From Paenibacillus tundrae (GTDB lineage: Bacteria > Bacillota > Bacilli > Paenibacillales > Paenibacillaceae), in contig NZ_CP145605.1 of NCBI RefSeq assembly GCF_036884255.1, forward strand, positions 1,240,001-1,304,000: a stretch of DNA of 64,000 nucleotides. The letters are read 5' to 3'. The notes beneath the pieces were generated by a model, which was not told where the DNA came from, did no database searches, and worked only from the letters and a program-made list of their open reading frames with translations. A program made the position numbers and the translations under genes. Position 1 is the stretch's first letter. Each line of letters begins with the position of its first letter. Below are positions 7,930-16,808 of the stretch, piece after piece.

Positions 7930-8985
7930 CTACACTAACTTCAGATGATCCCCAATCAGCACTTTCTGACCTGTGCGGGCACTTTCGAGAGAAGCAAGCA
8001 CCATTGCCATACTGTACTGATTATCGCTACAGTGCGTTTCGGGAAGACGGCCAGTCTCTAGCGCAGAGAACATATCCTCGAGACAGCCATGATGCCCGGT
8101 TTTCTCCATCACAGGCAGTGTTCCTTCGATTCGTTCATGGGGCTGCAAGAACGACAGTTTGCCATCAGCCTCCCGCTGTTCCGCCGCAACGACCTCCGCA
8201 TAGATTGTGTCATGACCATCCCAGATGGCAGTGCCTTTCTCCCCGGTAACACGCCACGACGCTTCCCATGAAGTAGGTGAACCTTCAGCGCACCAAGAAC
8301 CGCGATAGTTGAATATCGAACCGTCAGACATTTCAAATATACAGATTGCCATCGCATTGCCGGTATACCAAGAGCCTGGAGGATTGAATTCATGACAATA
8401 AACGGATACAGGGTTCACTCCCATAATTAATCTAGCTTGATCGAAGGTATGTATGGACATATCCAGTAACAGCGGACTATCCATTACGTCACGAAATCCA
8501 CCGAAGTGAGGGCCAAGGAAAAAATCAGCCCCGGCAAATCCAATTTTACCAATATGCCCATCCTCTATCAGTTGCCGATAGGCACGAATACGTGGATCGA
8601 AGCGGCGATTCTGCATGACAGCTTGAATACGACCTGTGCTTCGTGAAGTTTGCACGATGTCCTCGCATTCAGCGAATGATTCAGCCAGTGGTTTCTCGCC
8701 AAACACATGGCAGCCCTCTTGTAGCGCAGCCATAGATATACCGTAGTGGCTGGCTGGAATCGTTACATCGAATACAATGGTTGCGTCGGTAGCCCGAATG
8801 GCATCACGAATATCGGTGAACGTTGGACAGGTGAGACCATGTCTAGCCGCAAGTGCTGCTGCCACAGGCTCGTATAGATCGACAAGCCCTACAATCTCTG
8901 TGTTCGGTCTAGCCAGTGCGTAATCCACCCAAGTGTTGGACATGGCACCACAGCCGGCTATAACGACCCGATGTTGTTGAGTCAC
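7930..8985 (-). CDS. Gfo/Idh/MocA family NAD(P)-dependent oxidoreductase
   Basis: 351 aa, GTG start at 8985 behind GAGGAG. The Rossmann N-terminus has VVIAGCGAMSNTW; then the family EKP motif in FGEKPLAES near residue 97, and the C-terminal catalytic helix LDMSIHTFDQARLIMG with the conserved His and Asp. The family oxidises hydroxyl groups of sugars and inositols with NAD(P). It follows a sugar isomerase-like gene by 90 bp in the same direction, so the two probably act on one carbohydrate or polyol, in the style of inositol or glycoside-oxidising operons. The substrate cannot be read from the sequence. Confidence 0.92.
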   Translation of the reverse strand: MTQQHRVVIAGCGAMSNTWVDYALARPNTEIVGLVDLYEPVAAALAARHGLTCPTFTDIRDAIRATDATIVFDVTIPASHYGISMAALQEGCHVFGEKPLAESFAECEDIVQTSRSTGRIQAVMQNRRFDPRIRAYRQLIEDGHIGKIGFAGADFFLGPHFGGFRDVMDSPLLLDMSIHTFDQARLIMGVNPVSVYCHEFNPPGSWYTGNAMAICIFEMSDGSIFNYRGSWCAEGSPTSWEASWRVTGEKGTAIWDGHDTIYAEVVAAEQREADGKLSFLQPHERIEGTLPVMEKTGHHGCLEDMFSALETGRLPETHCSDNQYSMAMVLASLESARTGQKVLIGDHLKLV

Positions 8986-9075
8986 CTTATCATCTCCTCT
9001 TGCTTCTCATGATCTTCATCGATGTATGAACTGTGCATCGGCAAGGTATCTTCTCAGACACGATATTCCTGCTGT

Positions 9076-9963
9076 CTATACTGGATTCGGTACAAAATCC
9101 CCACCACGACATTGCTTCAGATAACGAAGGGCATGCACCTGTCCTGTCATCTCTAATTCGTCCTTGTAGACCGGATCATGCCAGCCTTCAATATCAATCG
9201 TGCCTTGGTATCCATGCTGCCGCAGAATCGTGATAATATCCGACCAATTGCTATCCCCGAAGCCTGGTGTACGATGCCATACAAATTCATGCGGTCCATG
9301 CACGCCATGCTCCTTCACAATATCCCAAGCGATGGTGGCGTCTTTACCATGGACATGGAACACTTTAGGTGCCCACTTGCGCAGTTGAGGAATCGGATCA
9401 ATCAAGCTGACCATTTGGTGGCATGGCTCCCATTCTAGTCCGATATTGTCCTCTGGCACAGCATCGAACATCATCTCCCATGCGGTTGGATTGTGGGCAA
9501 TATTCCAATCACCTGTCTGCCAGTTTCCACCCATATCACAGTTCTCAAATGCGATGCGCACACCGCAATCCGCTGCTCGGCGTGTTAGCTCTCCAAATAC
9601 CTCTTTGAATTTGGGAATCGATTGATCGATAGGTTGATCGGTCAACCGTCCTGTGAATCCAGAGACGATATCTGCGCCGAACAGATGGGCATGATCGATA
9701 GCTCGCTCCCAGCTTGCCAGGGTATCTGCGTTATTGCCAGCCCCGGTAAGTGGATTACCGAACACGCTAAGTGCAGAAATGACAACATTATGTTCGTCTA
9801 CAATCTCGCGAACACGTTTGGCGGTTTCCGTTAGATCCAAGTCTCCTGTCGTCTGCCAGAAGGTCAGATTGAATGATTCGAAGCCGTGCTGCATAATCTG
9901 TGGGATGACGCGAACAGCGTCTCCTCCACCGACCAGGGTACCTATACGCAATGGATTATTCAT
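9076..9963 (-). CDS. Sugar phosphate isomerase/epimerase (xylose isomerase-like TIM barrel)
   Basis: 295 aa, ATG 9963 with GGAGTGA upstream. The AP-endonuclease-2 type TIM barrel shows metal-binding positions in IAFENCDMGG, GLEWEPCHQ, FHVHGKDA and TIDIEGWHDP, the usual Glu, Glu/His, His, Glu set. N-terminal RIGTLVGGGDAVR is family-like. It would isomerise or epimerise a keto-sugar or inositol derivative. First gene of a two-gene leftward operon with the Gfo/Idh oxidoreductase, divergent from the AraC regulator, which probably controls it through the shared 130-bp intergenic region. Confidence 0.9.
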   Translation of the reverse strand: MNNPLRIGTLVGGGDAVRVIPQIMQHGFESFNLTFWQTTGDLDLTETAKRVREIVDEHNVVISALSVFGNPLTGAGNNADTLASWERAIDHAHLFGADIVSGFTGRLTDQPIDQSIPKFKEVFGELTRRAADCGVRIAFENCDMGGNWQTGDWNIAHNPTAWEMMFDAVPEDNIGLEWEPCHQMVSLIDPIPQLRKWAPKVFHVHGKDATIAWDIVKEHGVHGPHEFVWHRTPGFGDSNWSDIITILRQHGYQGTIDIEGWHDPVYKDELEMTGQVHALRYLKQCRGGDFVPNPV

Positions 9964-10047
9964 CGTTGTAATTCACTCCAATATTGGCTTATAGTAACTT
10001 CATGACACACTCATTATATCCGGGCATCTGCCAGATAGCTCTATACA

Positions 10048-10076
10048 ATCTTGTGCAATATTAGTCCGATCTTGTG
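10048..10076 (+). promoter_or_regulatory. Candidate AraC operator: direct repeat 21 bp apart
   Basis: ATCTTGTG occurs at 10048-10055 and 10069-10076, exactly 21 bp (two helical turns) apart, between the divergent isomerase and AraC genes. The second copy runs into the AraC ribosome site GGGGAAGGAG (10076-10085), which suggests autorepression. Confidence 0.6.
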
Positions 10077-10094
10077 GGGAAGGAGCCATTGGCG

Positions 10095-10991
10095 ATGTTA
10101 GACCTGAAAGCGCTTCACGAAAATACCCGGATTGATCATAAATCACACCCATTTCAATTGTTTGAGAATCGTTTCAAGCAGATGAAAGCTGGCGAATGTA
10201 TTTTATATTTGCATTGGCATGAGCACTTTGAACTCATTATGATGCGCAGGGGCAGTGTCCTTTTTCATATTGATAGTAAACCTTACGCTGCGGAAGCAGG
10301 CGAGCTCATTGTCATTCCAGGTGGGGCGCTGCATGTTGGATATGCCGCTCAAGAGGGGGATGTGGAATACGACTCGGTTGTAGTGAATCCAGCCTTATTT
10401 CATGATTTTATGCATGATCCAGTTCATATCCAGTACGTTGCTCCCTATCTAGAGGGGAGAGTGAGGTTCCCGGTAAAACCTGCTGACCAAGACGATGTCT
10501 GTCTCACGTATTATGCATTGATGCATGAAGCGATTGAAGAGATGTCCTTACGGCCTCCGGCTTATCAGCTTGTGGTGAAATCTAAATTGCATGCCCTATT
10601 CACGATGCTTGCCCGTACATTTCTGCCACAGCAACGATCAGAGCGGAGCACGAGGTCCTATTTTCCCAATCGAGAACGATTCAAGCAGTTGATTGAACAG
10701 GTTGAGGCGACACCTACATCCAAAATCTCAGTGACCGAAGCGGCGAGCCAAGTTGGACTGAATGCATATCATTTCTGTAAAATGTTCAAAAAACTAACCG
10801 GTCGTACATTCGTGGAATATGTGAATGGATGCAGAATGACAGAAGCAGAACGACTGCTGCGTGAGAGCAGTCTAACGATTACGGAGATTGCCGCTAGAGT
10901 GGGATGCGAGAATGCCAATTATTTTACTAAACTATATAAAAAATATAAGGGAATGACTCCCTCACAGGGAAGGGTGGAGAAAGAAAGCTAA
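10095..10991 (+). CDS. AraC family transcriptional regulator
   Basis: 298 aa. I place the start at ATG 10095, 9 nt after GGGGAAGGAG; the frame's earlier GTG at 10074 overlaps the ribosome site. An N-terminal cupin sensor (about residues 25-110, with HWHEHFELIMMRRGS and PGGALHVGY) is joined to a C-terminal double helix-turn-helix (about 190-290, with VTEAASQVGLNAYHFCKMFK and ITEIAARVGCENANYFTKLY). It most likely senses a carbohydrate and activates the divergent isomerase-oxidoreductase operon. Direct repeats directly upstream are its likely binding sites. Confidence 0.92.
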   Translation: MLDLKALHENTRIDHKSHPFQLFENRFKQMKAGECILYLHWHEHFELIMMRRGSVLFHIDSKPYAAEAGELIVIPGGALHVGYAAQEGDVEYDSVVVNPALFHDFMHDPVHIQYVAPYLEGRVRFPVKPADQDDVCLTYYALMHEAIEEMSLRPPAYQLVVKSKLHALFTMLARTFLPQQRSERSTRSYFPNRERFKQLIEQVEATPTSKISVTEAASQVGLNAYHFCKMFKKLTGRTFVEYVNGCRMTEAERLLRESSLTITEIAARVGCENANYFTKLYKKYKGMTPSQGRVEKES

Positions 10992-11089
10992 GAGTCCCGG
11001 AGTTGATGAATTGATAAAGAATGAATTGATTAAGAATCAAGAATTCGCTAGGGATTGAGGACTCTAATAGATGGAGAAATCAGAACAAA

Positions 11090-11131
11090 ATCAGAAAAAA
11101 ACGGACGCTCGCACAAAACTGCGAGTGTCCG
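11090..11131 (-). terminator. Terminator of the YrzF-like kinase gene
   Basis: CGGACGCTCGCA (11102-11113) and TGCGAGTGTCCG (11120-11131) form a 12-bp stem (one G-T pair); read leftward it is followed by a seven-T run. Confidence 0.85.
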
Positions 11132-11150
11132 GTGGATTCCTATCATAAGA

Positions 11151-11834
11151 CTACTTCATAAATCGGGAGAATAGCCGGTTGGCTTTTCTGGAGAGGTCGT
11201 CCAGCTTAATGTTGGCCTGATCCAGTTGGTTGTACCCCCATTTGATCGTTTGCAGCATACGTGGAGACAGTGGTGTCCCCTTAATCCGAGGATAGATATT
11301 GTGATACGCCCAGACAAGGTGTTCCCAGCGATGATCGTTACCGTCTTGAATGTATTCAGATACGTCCAGAACTTTACCGCGTCCTTCTTGGAGTAACACA
11401 TTTTTCAAGTGAATGTCCCGCGGATTGAGTCCACGACTACGGACCGCCTCGCGAGCTGCGTCCACATCGAGCATTACTTGCTCAGGAACGGGTATCCCTT
11501 TCTCCAGACATTCCAGCAGTGTGTCCCCAGGCTCGTAGCTAATAACGAGAATATTCCTGCCGCTGCCGTAATAGGTGGGGAAATAAGGTAAACCTTTGAG
11601 CTGCTCGTATACTTCTTTTTCATTTTGTAACTTGTCCAGGGCATGATCCGAGTACATTTTGAAGGCGTATTGTGGCAAGCCGTCATACGTAAATACGGCG
11701 GCATCTGTACCTGTGCCGATGCAGTGCAAGTTTTCCACTTGGCCAATGATGTCTACAAGCTCATTCCGGTCGCTTCCGATGACTTGGATCTGTTGCAACG
11801 CTTCTTCTGCCTGGAACCAATCCGGTCGATTCAT
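11151..11834 (-). CDS. Small Ser/Thr protein kinase-like protein (YrzF type)
   Basis: 227 aa, ATG 11834 behind AAAGGAGG. A compact eukaryotic-like kinase fold: glycine loop IGTGTDAAVF (near residue 40), ATP lysine in YAFKMYSD, an alpha-C Glu in NEKEVYEQL, hinge VISYEPGD, and catalytic loop NPRDIHLKNVLL with the Asp and Asn. The usual DFG is replaced by DVS in KVLDVSEY. No transmembrane or PASTA part. It resembles the short Bacillus YrzF proteins of unclear target. Catalytic residues except the Phe and Gly of DFG are present, so activity is plausible. Confidence 0.82.
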   Translation of the reverse strand: MNRPDWFQAEEALQQIQVIGSDRNELVDIIGQVENLHCIGTGTDAAVFTYDGLPQYAFKMYSDHALDKLQNEKEVYEQLKGLPYFPTYYGSGRNILVISYEPGDTLLECLEKGIPVPEQVMLDVDAAREAVRSRGLNPRDIHLKNVLLQEGRGKVLDVSEYIQDGNDHRWEHLVWAYHNIYPRIKGTPLSPRMLQTIKWGYNQLDQANIKLDDLSRKANRLFSRFMK

Positions 11835-12129
11835 GGGTGGTGCCTCCTTTAAGGATATGCCTCTAATCCTCGTTCAAATGAATACATCTCATCTTGTGCT
11901 CAGCATGATGATATTATATAAACGATACGGATATCATCGGAAACGGTTGCGGGTATAAGAAAAAAACAGCAAAGCATAACTCACTAAAACAGAAAAGATG
12001 TAACGAGTGCGGCAGTAGATGAAAAGTTGTAAAATTGAAATACTAGCGAGTTACGTTAAGGTTTCGTCATGCTCACAATTTTAGCTCTGCTGCGGCACGA
12101 GTAGCATGAAATGAGCTCGAACCTATATC

Positions 12130-12322
12130 TTACGAACGTGAGACACGCTATTTCGCAGATATGGCACTTACTCGGTATTTAGCGAACTCAGGACACCTTA
12201 TTGTAGTTATAAGTAGTAGATCAGAGCACATTATTAACCTTTTTCGTGAAATAAGGCTGCTGAAGTTCGTTACAATTTCAACATTGCTCAAATAGAGGTG
12301 ATAAGCTCGTCTGAGTTCGTTA
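12130..12322. repeat. Four-arm palindromic intergenic element, copy B (193 bp)
   Basis: Arms begin GAAC at 12134 and 12184 on the + strand and GAAC on the - strand at 12268 and 12318 (GTTC at 12265-12268 and 12315-12318). Spacing is 50/81/50 as in A and C. Eleven nt after each GAAC comes TATT or TATC. The central arms can pair as GAACT...CTTATT with AATAAG...AGTTC. Confidence 0.8.
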
Positions 12323-12325
12323 GGA

Positions 12326-12480
12326 CGTGTCTGAAAACTCGCTGAAGAGTAAGTCTTTTACTGCCTTTTCGCCCCCTGCTGCGTCACTTTCCCTTGACGT
12401 GTCCTGGCATGCCTGCGGAAAATTTTCTGGCTTAGAACGGAAAATCGGCAAAACAGGGGGCCTTCGGATTTTCAGACACG
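12326..12480. mobile_element. MITE-like or insertion-sequence remnant with 12-bp terminal inverted repeats
   Basis: Perfect ends CGTGTCTGAAAA (12326-12337) and TTTTCAGACACG (12469-12480) bound 155 bp. Inside, related blocks GCCCCCTG (left half) and CAGGGGGC (right half) are also in inverted orientation. It codes for no transposase. No clear target duplication is visible. It is inserted next to element B. Confidence 0.55.
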
Positions 12481-12644
12481 GGTATGATGAATTGAATTCA
12501 TTTATCGTATCTATTCCCAAGTCTGCTTATAATCAAAAGCGGATTTTTTGAAAAAAATCATAAGGGATCTTGTACAGATCGTACACAACCATACAACCTA
12601 CACAATGTACGCAGATCCTGTTATGCAGAAAGGCAGATTAACTT

Positions 12645-13562
12645 ATGGCACAGTACCCTCAGTGGTCTTACTCGCAGTCGCGGGCAAGCATGTTCGATGA
12701 GTGCCTGCGCAAATATTATTATCATTATTACGGAGCGCATAACGGCTGGAAAACGGAAACAGCCGATGAGATGCAGGTGCGGCTATACCGCTTGAAGCAG
12801 TTAAGCAATCTATACTTGGTGTTTGGTGATCTAGCCCACCGGATGTGTGAGTCTGCTGTACGCAGTAGAGAGGAAGGCAAGGATAAGCCACGCGAGCACT
12901 TCTTGGAGCAGATGATGCGCAAATTGCTCAATCAAGCCTATGTGGAATCCATGGATCAAGATCAGTGGCGACAAGATCCGAAGAATCGTGTGATGTTATC
13001 CGAAATGTATTACGGTGACGATACGTTGGACGACCGAATTGCTACGATTAAGGAACGCGTCTCTGCTTGTGTGAGTAATCTCTATCAGACACTGACATGG
13101 GAGGACTTATCACGCGCTAGCACAACGATTCTGGAAATAGAGAAATGGGATACCATGTTGCTGCATGACACTCGTGTATATGTGAAGATGGACTTGTTGT
13201 ACCGCCGTCGTAATGGCAATATTGTCATTGTTGATTGGAAGACAGGCAAGGAGGATGATTTCTCCGATCAGCTGATGTTGTACGCATCCTATGTCAAGGA
13301 GCATTACCAAGTTCCGTTAGAGCAGATTGAGCTAAGAGTGGAGTACCTTTTGACAGGGACACACAAACAGTATACGGCAACGGAAGTGGATATAGCGAAA
13401 GTGGAAGAGAACGTTGGACGTTATATTGAAGAGATGCGGTCTTGTGTCGCGGATGAATACTATAATCGTCCGAAGGACGTCTCGTATTTCACACCGATGC
13501 CTTCGCGTCGTGCCTGCCGGGATTGCAACTTCCGAGAGGTATGCAGTGAGCGTGCTGTCTGA
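12645..13562 (+). CDS. PD-(D/E)XK nuclease family protein with 4Fe-4S cysteine cluster
   Basis: 305 aa, ATG 12645 after AGAAAGGCAG. The RecB/AddB/Cas4-like nuclease core includes YVKMDLLYRR, the D-x-K motif in IVIVDWKTGK and the QxxxY motif in DQLMLYASYV. One cysteine near the N-terminus (C20, FDEC) and three at the end (C291, C294, C300 in ACRDCNFREVC) form the C-xn-C-x2-C-x5-C arrangement that holds an Fe-S cluster in AddB and Cas4. It would cut or resect DNA; no cas genes, helicase or CRISPR array are near, so it looks like a stand-alone repair nuclease. Bounded downstream by two strong hairpins. Confidence 0.85.
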   Translation: MAQYPQWSYSQSRASMFDECLRKYYYHYYGAHNGWKTETADEMQVRLYRLKQLSNLYLVFGDLAHRMCESAVRSREEGKDKPREHFLEQMMRKLLNQAYVESMDQDQWRQDPKNRVMLSEMYYGDDTLDDRIATIKERVSACVSNLYQTLTWEDLSRASTTILEIEKWDTMLLHDTRVYVKMDLLYRRRNGNIVIVDWKTGKEDDFSDQLMLYASYVKEHYQVPLEQIELRVEYLLTGTHKQYTATEVDIAKVEENVGRYIEEMRSCVADEYYNRPKDVSYFTPMPSRRACRDCNFREVCSERAV

Positions 13563-13615
13563 GCCAGGGGAGTAGTTCCGGGACGTGCATGGACGGTATA
13601 TTGCAAAATAAAACT

Positions 13616-13657
13616 AGAAGCGCCAGTCTGGACACTACTGCCCAGACTGGCGCTTCT
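13616..13657. terminator. Perfect 16-bp stem-loop terminator between convergent genes
   Basis: AGAAGCGCCAGTCTGG (13616-13631) pairs with CCAGACTGGCGCTTCT (13642-13657). The leftward reading ends in a T-rich stretch, so it suits the ald transcript; it may work both ways. Confidence 0.75.
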
Positions 13658-13661
13658 ATTG

Positions 13662-13696
13662 CGTTCCACAGGCTTAAGGAGAGAGCCTGTGGAACG
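13662..13696. terminator. Second adjacent stem-loop
   Basis: CGTTCCACAGGCT (13662-13674) and AGCCTGTGGAACG (13684-13696) form a perfect 13-bp stem 4 bp from the preceding hairpin. T tract absent; likely a back-up terminator or RNA 3' end stabiliser. Confidence 0.5.
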
Positions 13697-13748
13697 ATAA
13701 TGTTCAAGATCATCTGACCGCCACGGGTTCTCCGTGAGCTGTCATGTC

Positions 13749-14882
13749 TTACTGGACAGTGGCTGCATTCTCCAGCGCCTGTCCTGCAGGGACATAGGCA
13801 TGCCCGAGATCCCGAGCAACAGCCTCATACGTGATATGTCCATTCAGCGCGTTAACCGCGCTGCGAATGGACGAGCTACCGCGAATCGCTGCGGCTGCAC
13901 CATGGTTCGCGAGTTGCAGTGCATAAGGCATGGTGGCGTTAGTGAGCGCCACAGTCGATGTGCGCGGCACTGCACCAGGCATGTTAGCGACCGCGTAATG
14001 AACGACTCCATGCTTCACATAGGTGGGTTCATCATGGGTTGTAATATGATCAATGGTCTCGACAATTCCACCCTGATCAATTGCTACATCCACAATGACC
14101 GAGCCAGGTAACATGGTCGTAACCATCTGCTCACTGACCAAGGTAGGAGCTTTGGCTCCTGGGATCAGCACGGCACAGATGAGCAGATCAGCTGATGCTA
14201 CCGCTGCTGCGATGTTGGATGGGCTCGACACCAGCGTATGGATCTGGTTGCCGAAGATATCATCTAACTGGCGCAGCCGATTCAGATTCAAATCAAGAAT
14301 GGTAACGTCAGCTCCGAGTCCAATGGCAATTTTGGCCGCATTGGTTCCAACCGTTCCTCCGCCAATAATGACAACTTTGCCGCGACTAACACCAGGTACA
14401 CCGGATAGCAGAATGCCTTTGCCACCCTCGGTTTTCTCTAGAAGCTGGGCTCCGATCTGGGCTGACATGCGCCCAGCCACTTCACTCATCGGTGTAAGCA
14501 GAGGAAGTGTTCCGTTTACTTCCAGCGTTTCATATGCGATAGCGGTCACCTGACGTTCTATTAGAGCTTTAGCCAGAGCAGGCTCTGCGGCAAGATGAAG
14601 GTAGGTGAAGAGGATGAGACCAGGTCTGAAGTAGTCGTATTCACTTGGAAGAGGCTCCTTCACCTTCATGATCATATCGGATTCGGCCCAGATCGACGCG
14701 GCCTGCTCTTTAATTTCTCCACCTGCCACTACATATTCTTGGTCTGTGAAGCCACTGCCGAGTCCAGCGCCTTGTTCGATCATCACCTGGTGACCGGCTC
14801 TGACGAAATCAGCGGTTCCAGCAGGGGTTATTGCAACTCGGTTTTCATTGTTTTTGATTTCTTTGGGAATTCCGATTCTCAT
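13749..14882 (-). CDS. ald: Alanine dehydrogenase
   Basis: 377 aa, matching the family length. It converts L-alanine and NAD+ to pyruvate, ammonia and NADH, used in alanine catabolism and in sporulating Bacillota. Family blocks: [20 protein letters not shown] at the start, TYLHLAAEP with the active-site His, the NAD fold [17 protein letters not shown], and DVAIDQGG near residue 270. I start at the ATG 14882 that gives MRIGIP, 7 nt after GAGGTG; a GTG/ATG pair 6 bp upstream is too close to that site. Divergent from the PucR regulator. Confidence 0.96.
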   Translation of the reverse strand: MRIGIPKEIKNNENRVAITPAGTADFVRAGHQVMIEQGAGLGSGFTDQEYVVAGGEIKEQAASIWAESDMIMKVKEPLPSEYDYFRPGLILFTYLHLAAEPALAKALIERQVTAIAYETLEVNGTLPLLTPMSEVAGRMSAQIGAQLLEKTEGGKGILLSGVPGVSRGKVVIIGGGTVGTNAAKIAIGLGADVTILDLNLNRLRQLDDIFGNQIHTLVSSPSNIAAAVASADLLICAVLIPGAKAPTLVSEQMVTTMLPGSVIVDVAIDQGGIVETIDHITTHDEPTYVKHGVVHYAVANMPGAVPRTSTVALTNATMPYALQLANHGAAAAIRGSSSIRSAVNALNGHITYEAVARDLGHAYVPAGQALENAATVQ

Positions 14883-15071
14883 CACCATGCACCTCGTCCA
14901 TTTATTGGTTGTTAGCTTATACTACAAGTTTATGACTTGGATCGTCGTTTTGCACCTTGCTTAATGTCTATGTTTTTCAAGAAAACATCAACATATTGTC
15001 GAGAAAGTCTATTCAGGACATTTGTCTTTCGATTATAATGTAAGAAAAAATGACATATAGGAGAGCCGATA

Positions 15072-16742
15072 TTGAGAAATGATCGTGTGTTTACGATAAA
15101 GGATATGTTGGATCGTCCTGTTTTTGACAGAGCAAGGCTTGCAGCAGGTAAAGAGGGATTGTCTCGGCAGGTTGGATGGGTTCATGTGCTGGAGATTACC
15201 AATGTCTCTCCATTTGTTAGCCCTCATGATCTTATTTTATCCACTGGACTATGGCTTCAATCGGCAGAAGGTCGTGAGGAATACCTGTTGCAATTGATTC
15301 GGAGTGAGGCGGCAGGGCTATGCGTGGAGTTTGGCACAAGTATCTACAGCATTCCTGAACAATTAATTGAACTGGCTGACCGGCATCAATTTCCGTTGAT
15401 TGTATTTGAACAGCCGGTTCGTTTTGTCGAGATTACACAAGACATTCATTCACTGCTTATTAATCACCAACACCAGTTACTCAAAAGCTTGGAGTCATAC
15501 TCTCGCAAGCTTCAGCAGCTAACTCTTCAAAGTACGGATATGTCCGCAGTCATGAACCTATTGCACAACTATGCGGCCAAACCGGTAGTATACATTTCCT
15601 CAATGGAGCCTGGGAGCTTCGTTCCCGATCTCTCACCTGAGTCTGAACAGGCCATCTATACGTGGTATGAGCAGGAGGTGGAGCATCTGGATCTGAATGA
15701 TTCTGATACAGAACTATGGTTCCATCTAGATGAGGACAATGTGCTGCTCTGCCATCCGGTTGTCTGTTTCGGTCAGGTGTTCTCTGCAGTAGGGATGCTT
15801 GTCCATCCAACAGCACCTGTAGAATATCTCAAGCTGCTGCTGGATTACACAGCCAAAGCCGCTGCAACGCTCACCTTACGATCCCAGTTCTTAGAGGAAA
15901 AGATGGTGCGGAACCAAAATGAGTTAATCCAGGATCTGATGAACGGCAATATTCATCAAGAGGAGCAGGCGCAGACTCGGATGGGATTGCGTTTGTTGGT
16001 AAAGGGACAGTATTGGTTCGCAGGAGGGGTCATGGAGATTGAGCATCAATGGAAGGGAACAGGTCGGGAACGAATGGAAGCTAACCATCAGGACATTCTT
16101 GTACTGCTCCGCTCCTTGCTCAAAAAGAACAATTTAACGAGTTTAATTATGCTGAAGAATAATCAGGTATACTTGTGCTGTGCGAAGGAAGAGATTAACC
16201 TGTCCACGCGCGACCAGTTACTTCGAGCACTGGAAGGCATTGTTGGGGATGTTACACGATTTGCGAGTCGCAATCTGAAGCAAGTCGCAATTCGTGTCGG
16301 TTTTGGCAAGTTAAGAAGTCGCTTGACTGAAATGCATGATAGTCTTCAAGAAGCATATCAAGTCATTGAAGTTTCACGAACTGTAGATCAGATGGAACAT
16401 GTTCATTTCTACGAACGTATGGGTATATATCAAATGTTAAAAGCTTTGCCTCAATCCTTCCTACAACCATTCGTCAATGATCATCTAGGTGTGCTGATCG
16501 AGCATGATCGGGCATATCATCTCCGGTTGGTCGTAACACTGGATGCTTATCTACGTAGTTTTGGCTCCAAGCGGGATGCTGCTGCCCGATTATTTATTCA
16601 TCGGCAGACATTGTATAACAGGTTGGAGAAGTTAGAGGAGTTGCTCGGTTCGGACTTCATGGATCAAGGGAGAAGAATCTGTCTGGAGATGGCGCTTCTC
16701 GCCCATGCGATGATTGAGGATGAACAGCTTCACCATCGCTAG
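15072..16742 (+). CDS. PucR family transcriptional regulator, likely AdeR-type activator of ald
   Basis: 556 aa, TTG start at 15072 behind GGAGAG. N-terminal PucR domain (about 1-130; FTIKDMLDRPVFDRARLAAG and LILSTGLWLQ), a central GGDEF-like region, and a C-terminal PucR helix-turn-helix (about 485-550; GSKRDAAARLFIHRQTLYNR). In Bacillus subtilis a regulator of this type, AdeR, activates ald. Here the gene is divergent from ald with a shared 189-bp upstream region, so the same role is a well-supported inference. Its stop codon lies inside its own terminator stem. Confidence 0.9.
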   Translation: MRNDRVFTIKDMLDRPVFDRARLAAGKEGLSRQVGWVHVLEITNVSPFVSPHDLILSTGLWLQSAEGREEYLLQLIRSEAAGLCVEFGTSIYSIPEQLIELADRHQFPLIVFEQPVRFVEITQDIHSLLINHQHQLLKSLESYSRKLQQLTLQSTDMSAVMNLLHNYAAKPVVYISSMEPGSFVPDLSPESEQAIYTWYEQEVEHLDLNDSDTELWFHLDEDNVLLCHPVVCFGQVFSAVGMLVHPTAPVEYLKLLLDYTAKAAATLTLRSQFLEEKMVRNQNELIQDLMNGNIHQEEQAQTRMGLRLLVKGQYWFAGGVMEIEHQWKGTGRERMEANHQDILVLLRSLLKKNNLTSLIMLKNNQVYLCCAKEEINLSTRDQLLRALEGIVGDVTRFASRNLKQVAIRVGFGKLRSRLTEMHDSLQEAYQVIEVSRTVDQMEHVHFYERMGIYQMLKALPQSFLQPFVNDHLGVLIEHDRAYHLRLVVTLDAYLRSFGSKRDAAARLFIHRQTLYNRLEKLEELLGSDFMDQGRRICLEMALLAHAMIEDEQLHHR

Positions 16743-16808
16743 AACCTAAGAAGCATAGCGTAGAGATTGTTCATTCCATTGGTTCTAAGCGATGGTTTAG
16801 CATTTTTT
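16732..16808 (+). terminator. Terminator overlapping the pucR stop codon
   Basis: ACCATCGCTAGAACC (16732-16746) pairs with the right arm 16781-16796 (one bulged A); a T6 run follows at 16803. The TAG stop is part of the left arm. Confidence 0.8.

Larger units (their letters stand above)
11835..12644. other. Gene-free gap of 810 bp
   Basis: No gene seen. It holds four-arm element B (12130-12322) and, three bases later, a MITE-like inverted-repeat element (12326-12480). The short open frames on both strands at 12320-12551 merely read through the latter. Confidence 0.7.

Noticed and set aside
7824..8249. 141-codon + strand frame
   Set aside because: Shadow of the Gfo/Idh oxidoreductase, which has clear family motifs; the frame has low-complexity His/Pro/Arg composition.
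12645..13562. Cas4 of a CRISPR system
   Set aside because: The Fe-S PD-(D/E)XK layout fits Cas4, but no cas genes or repeat arrays are present and the protein is longer than usual Cas4.
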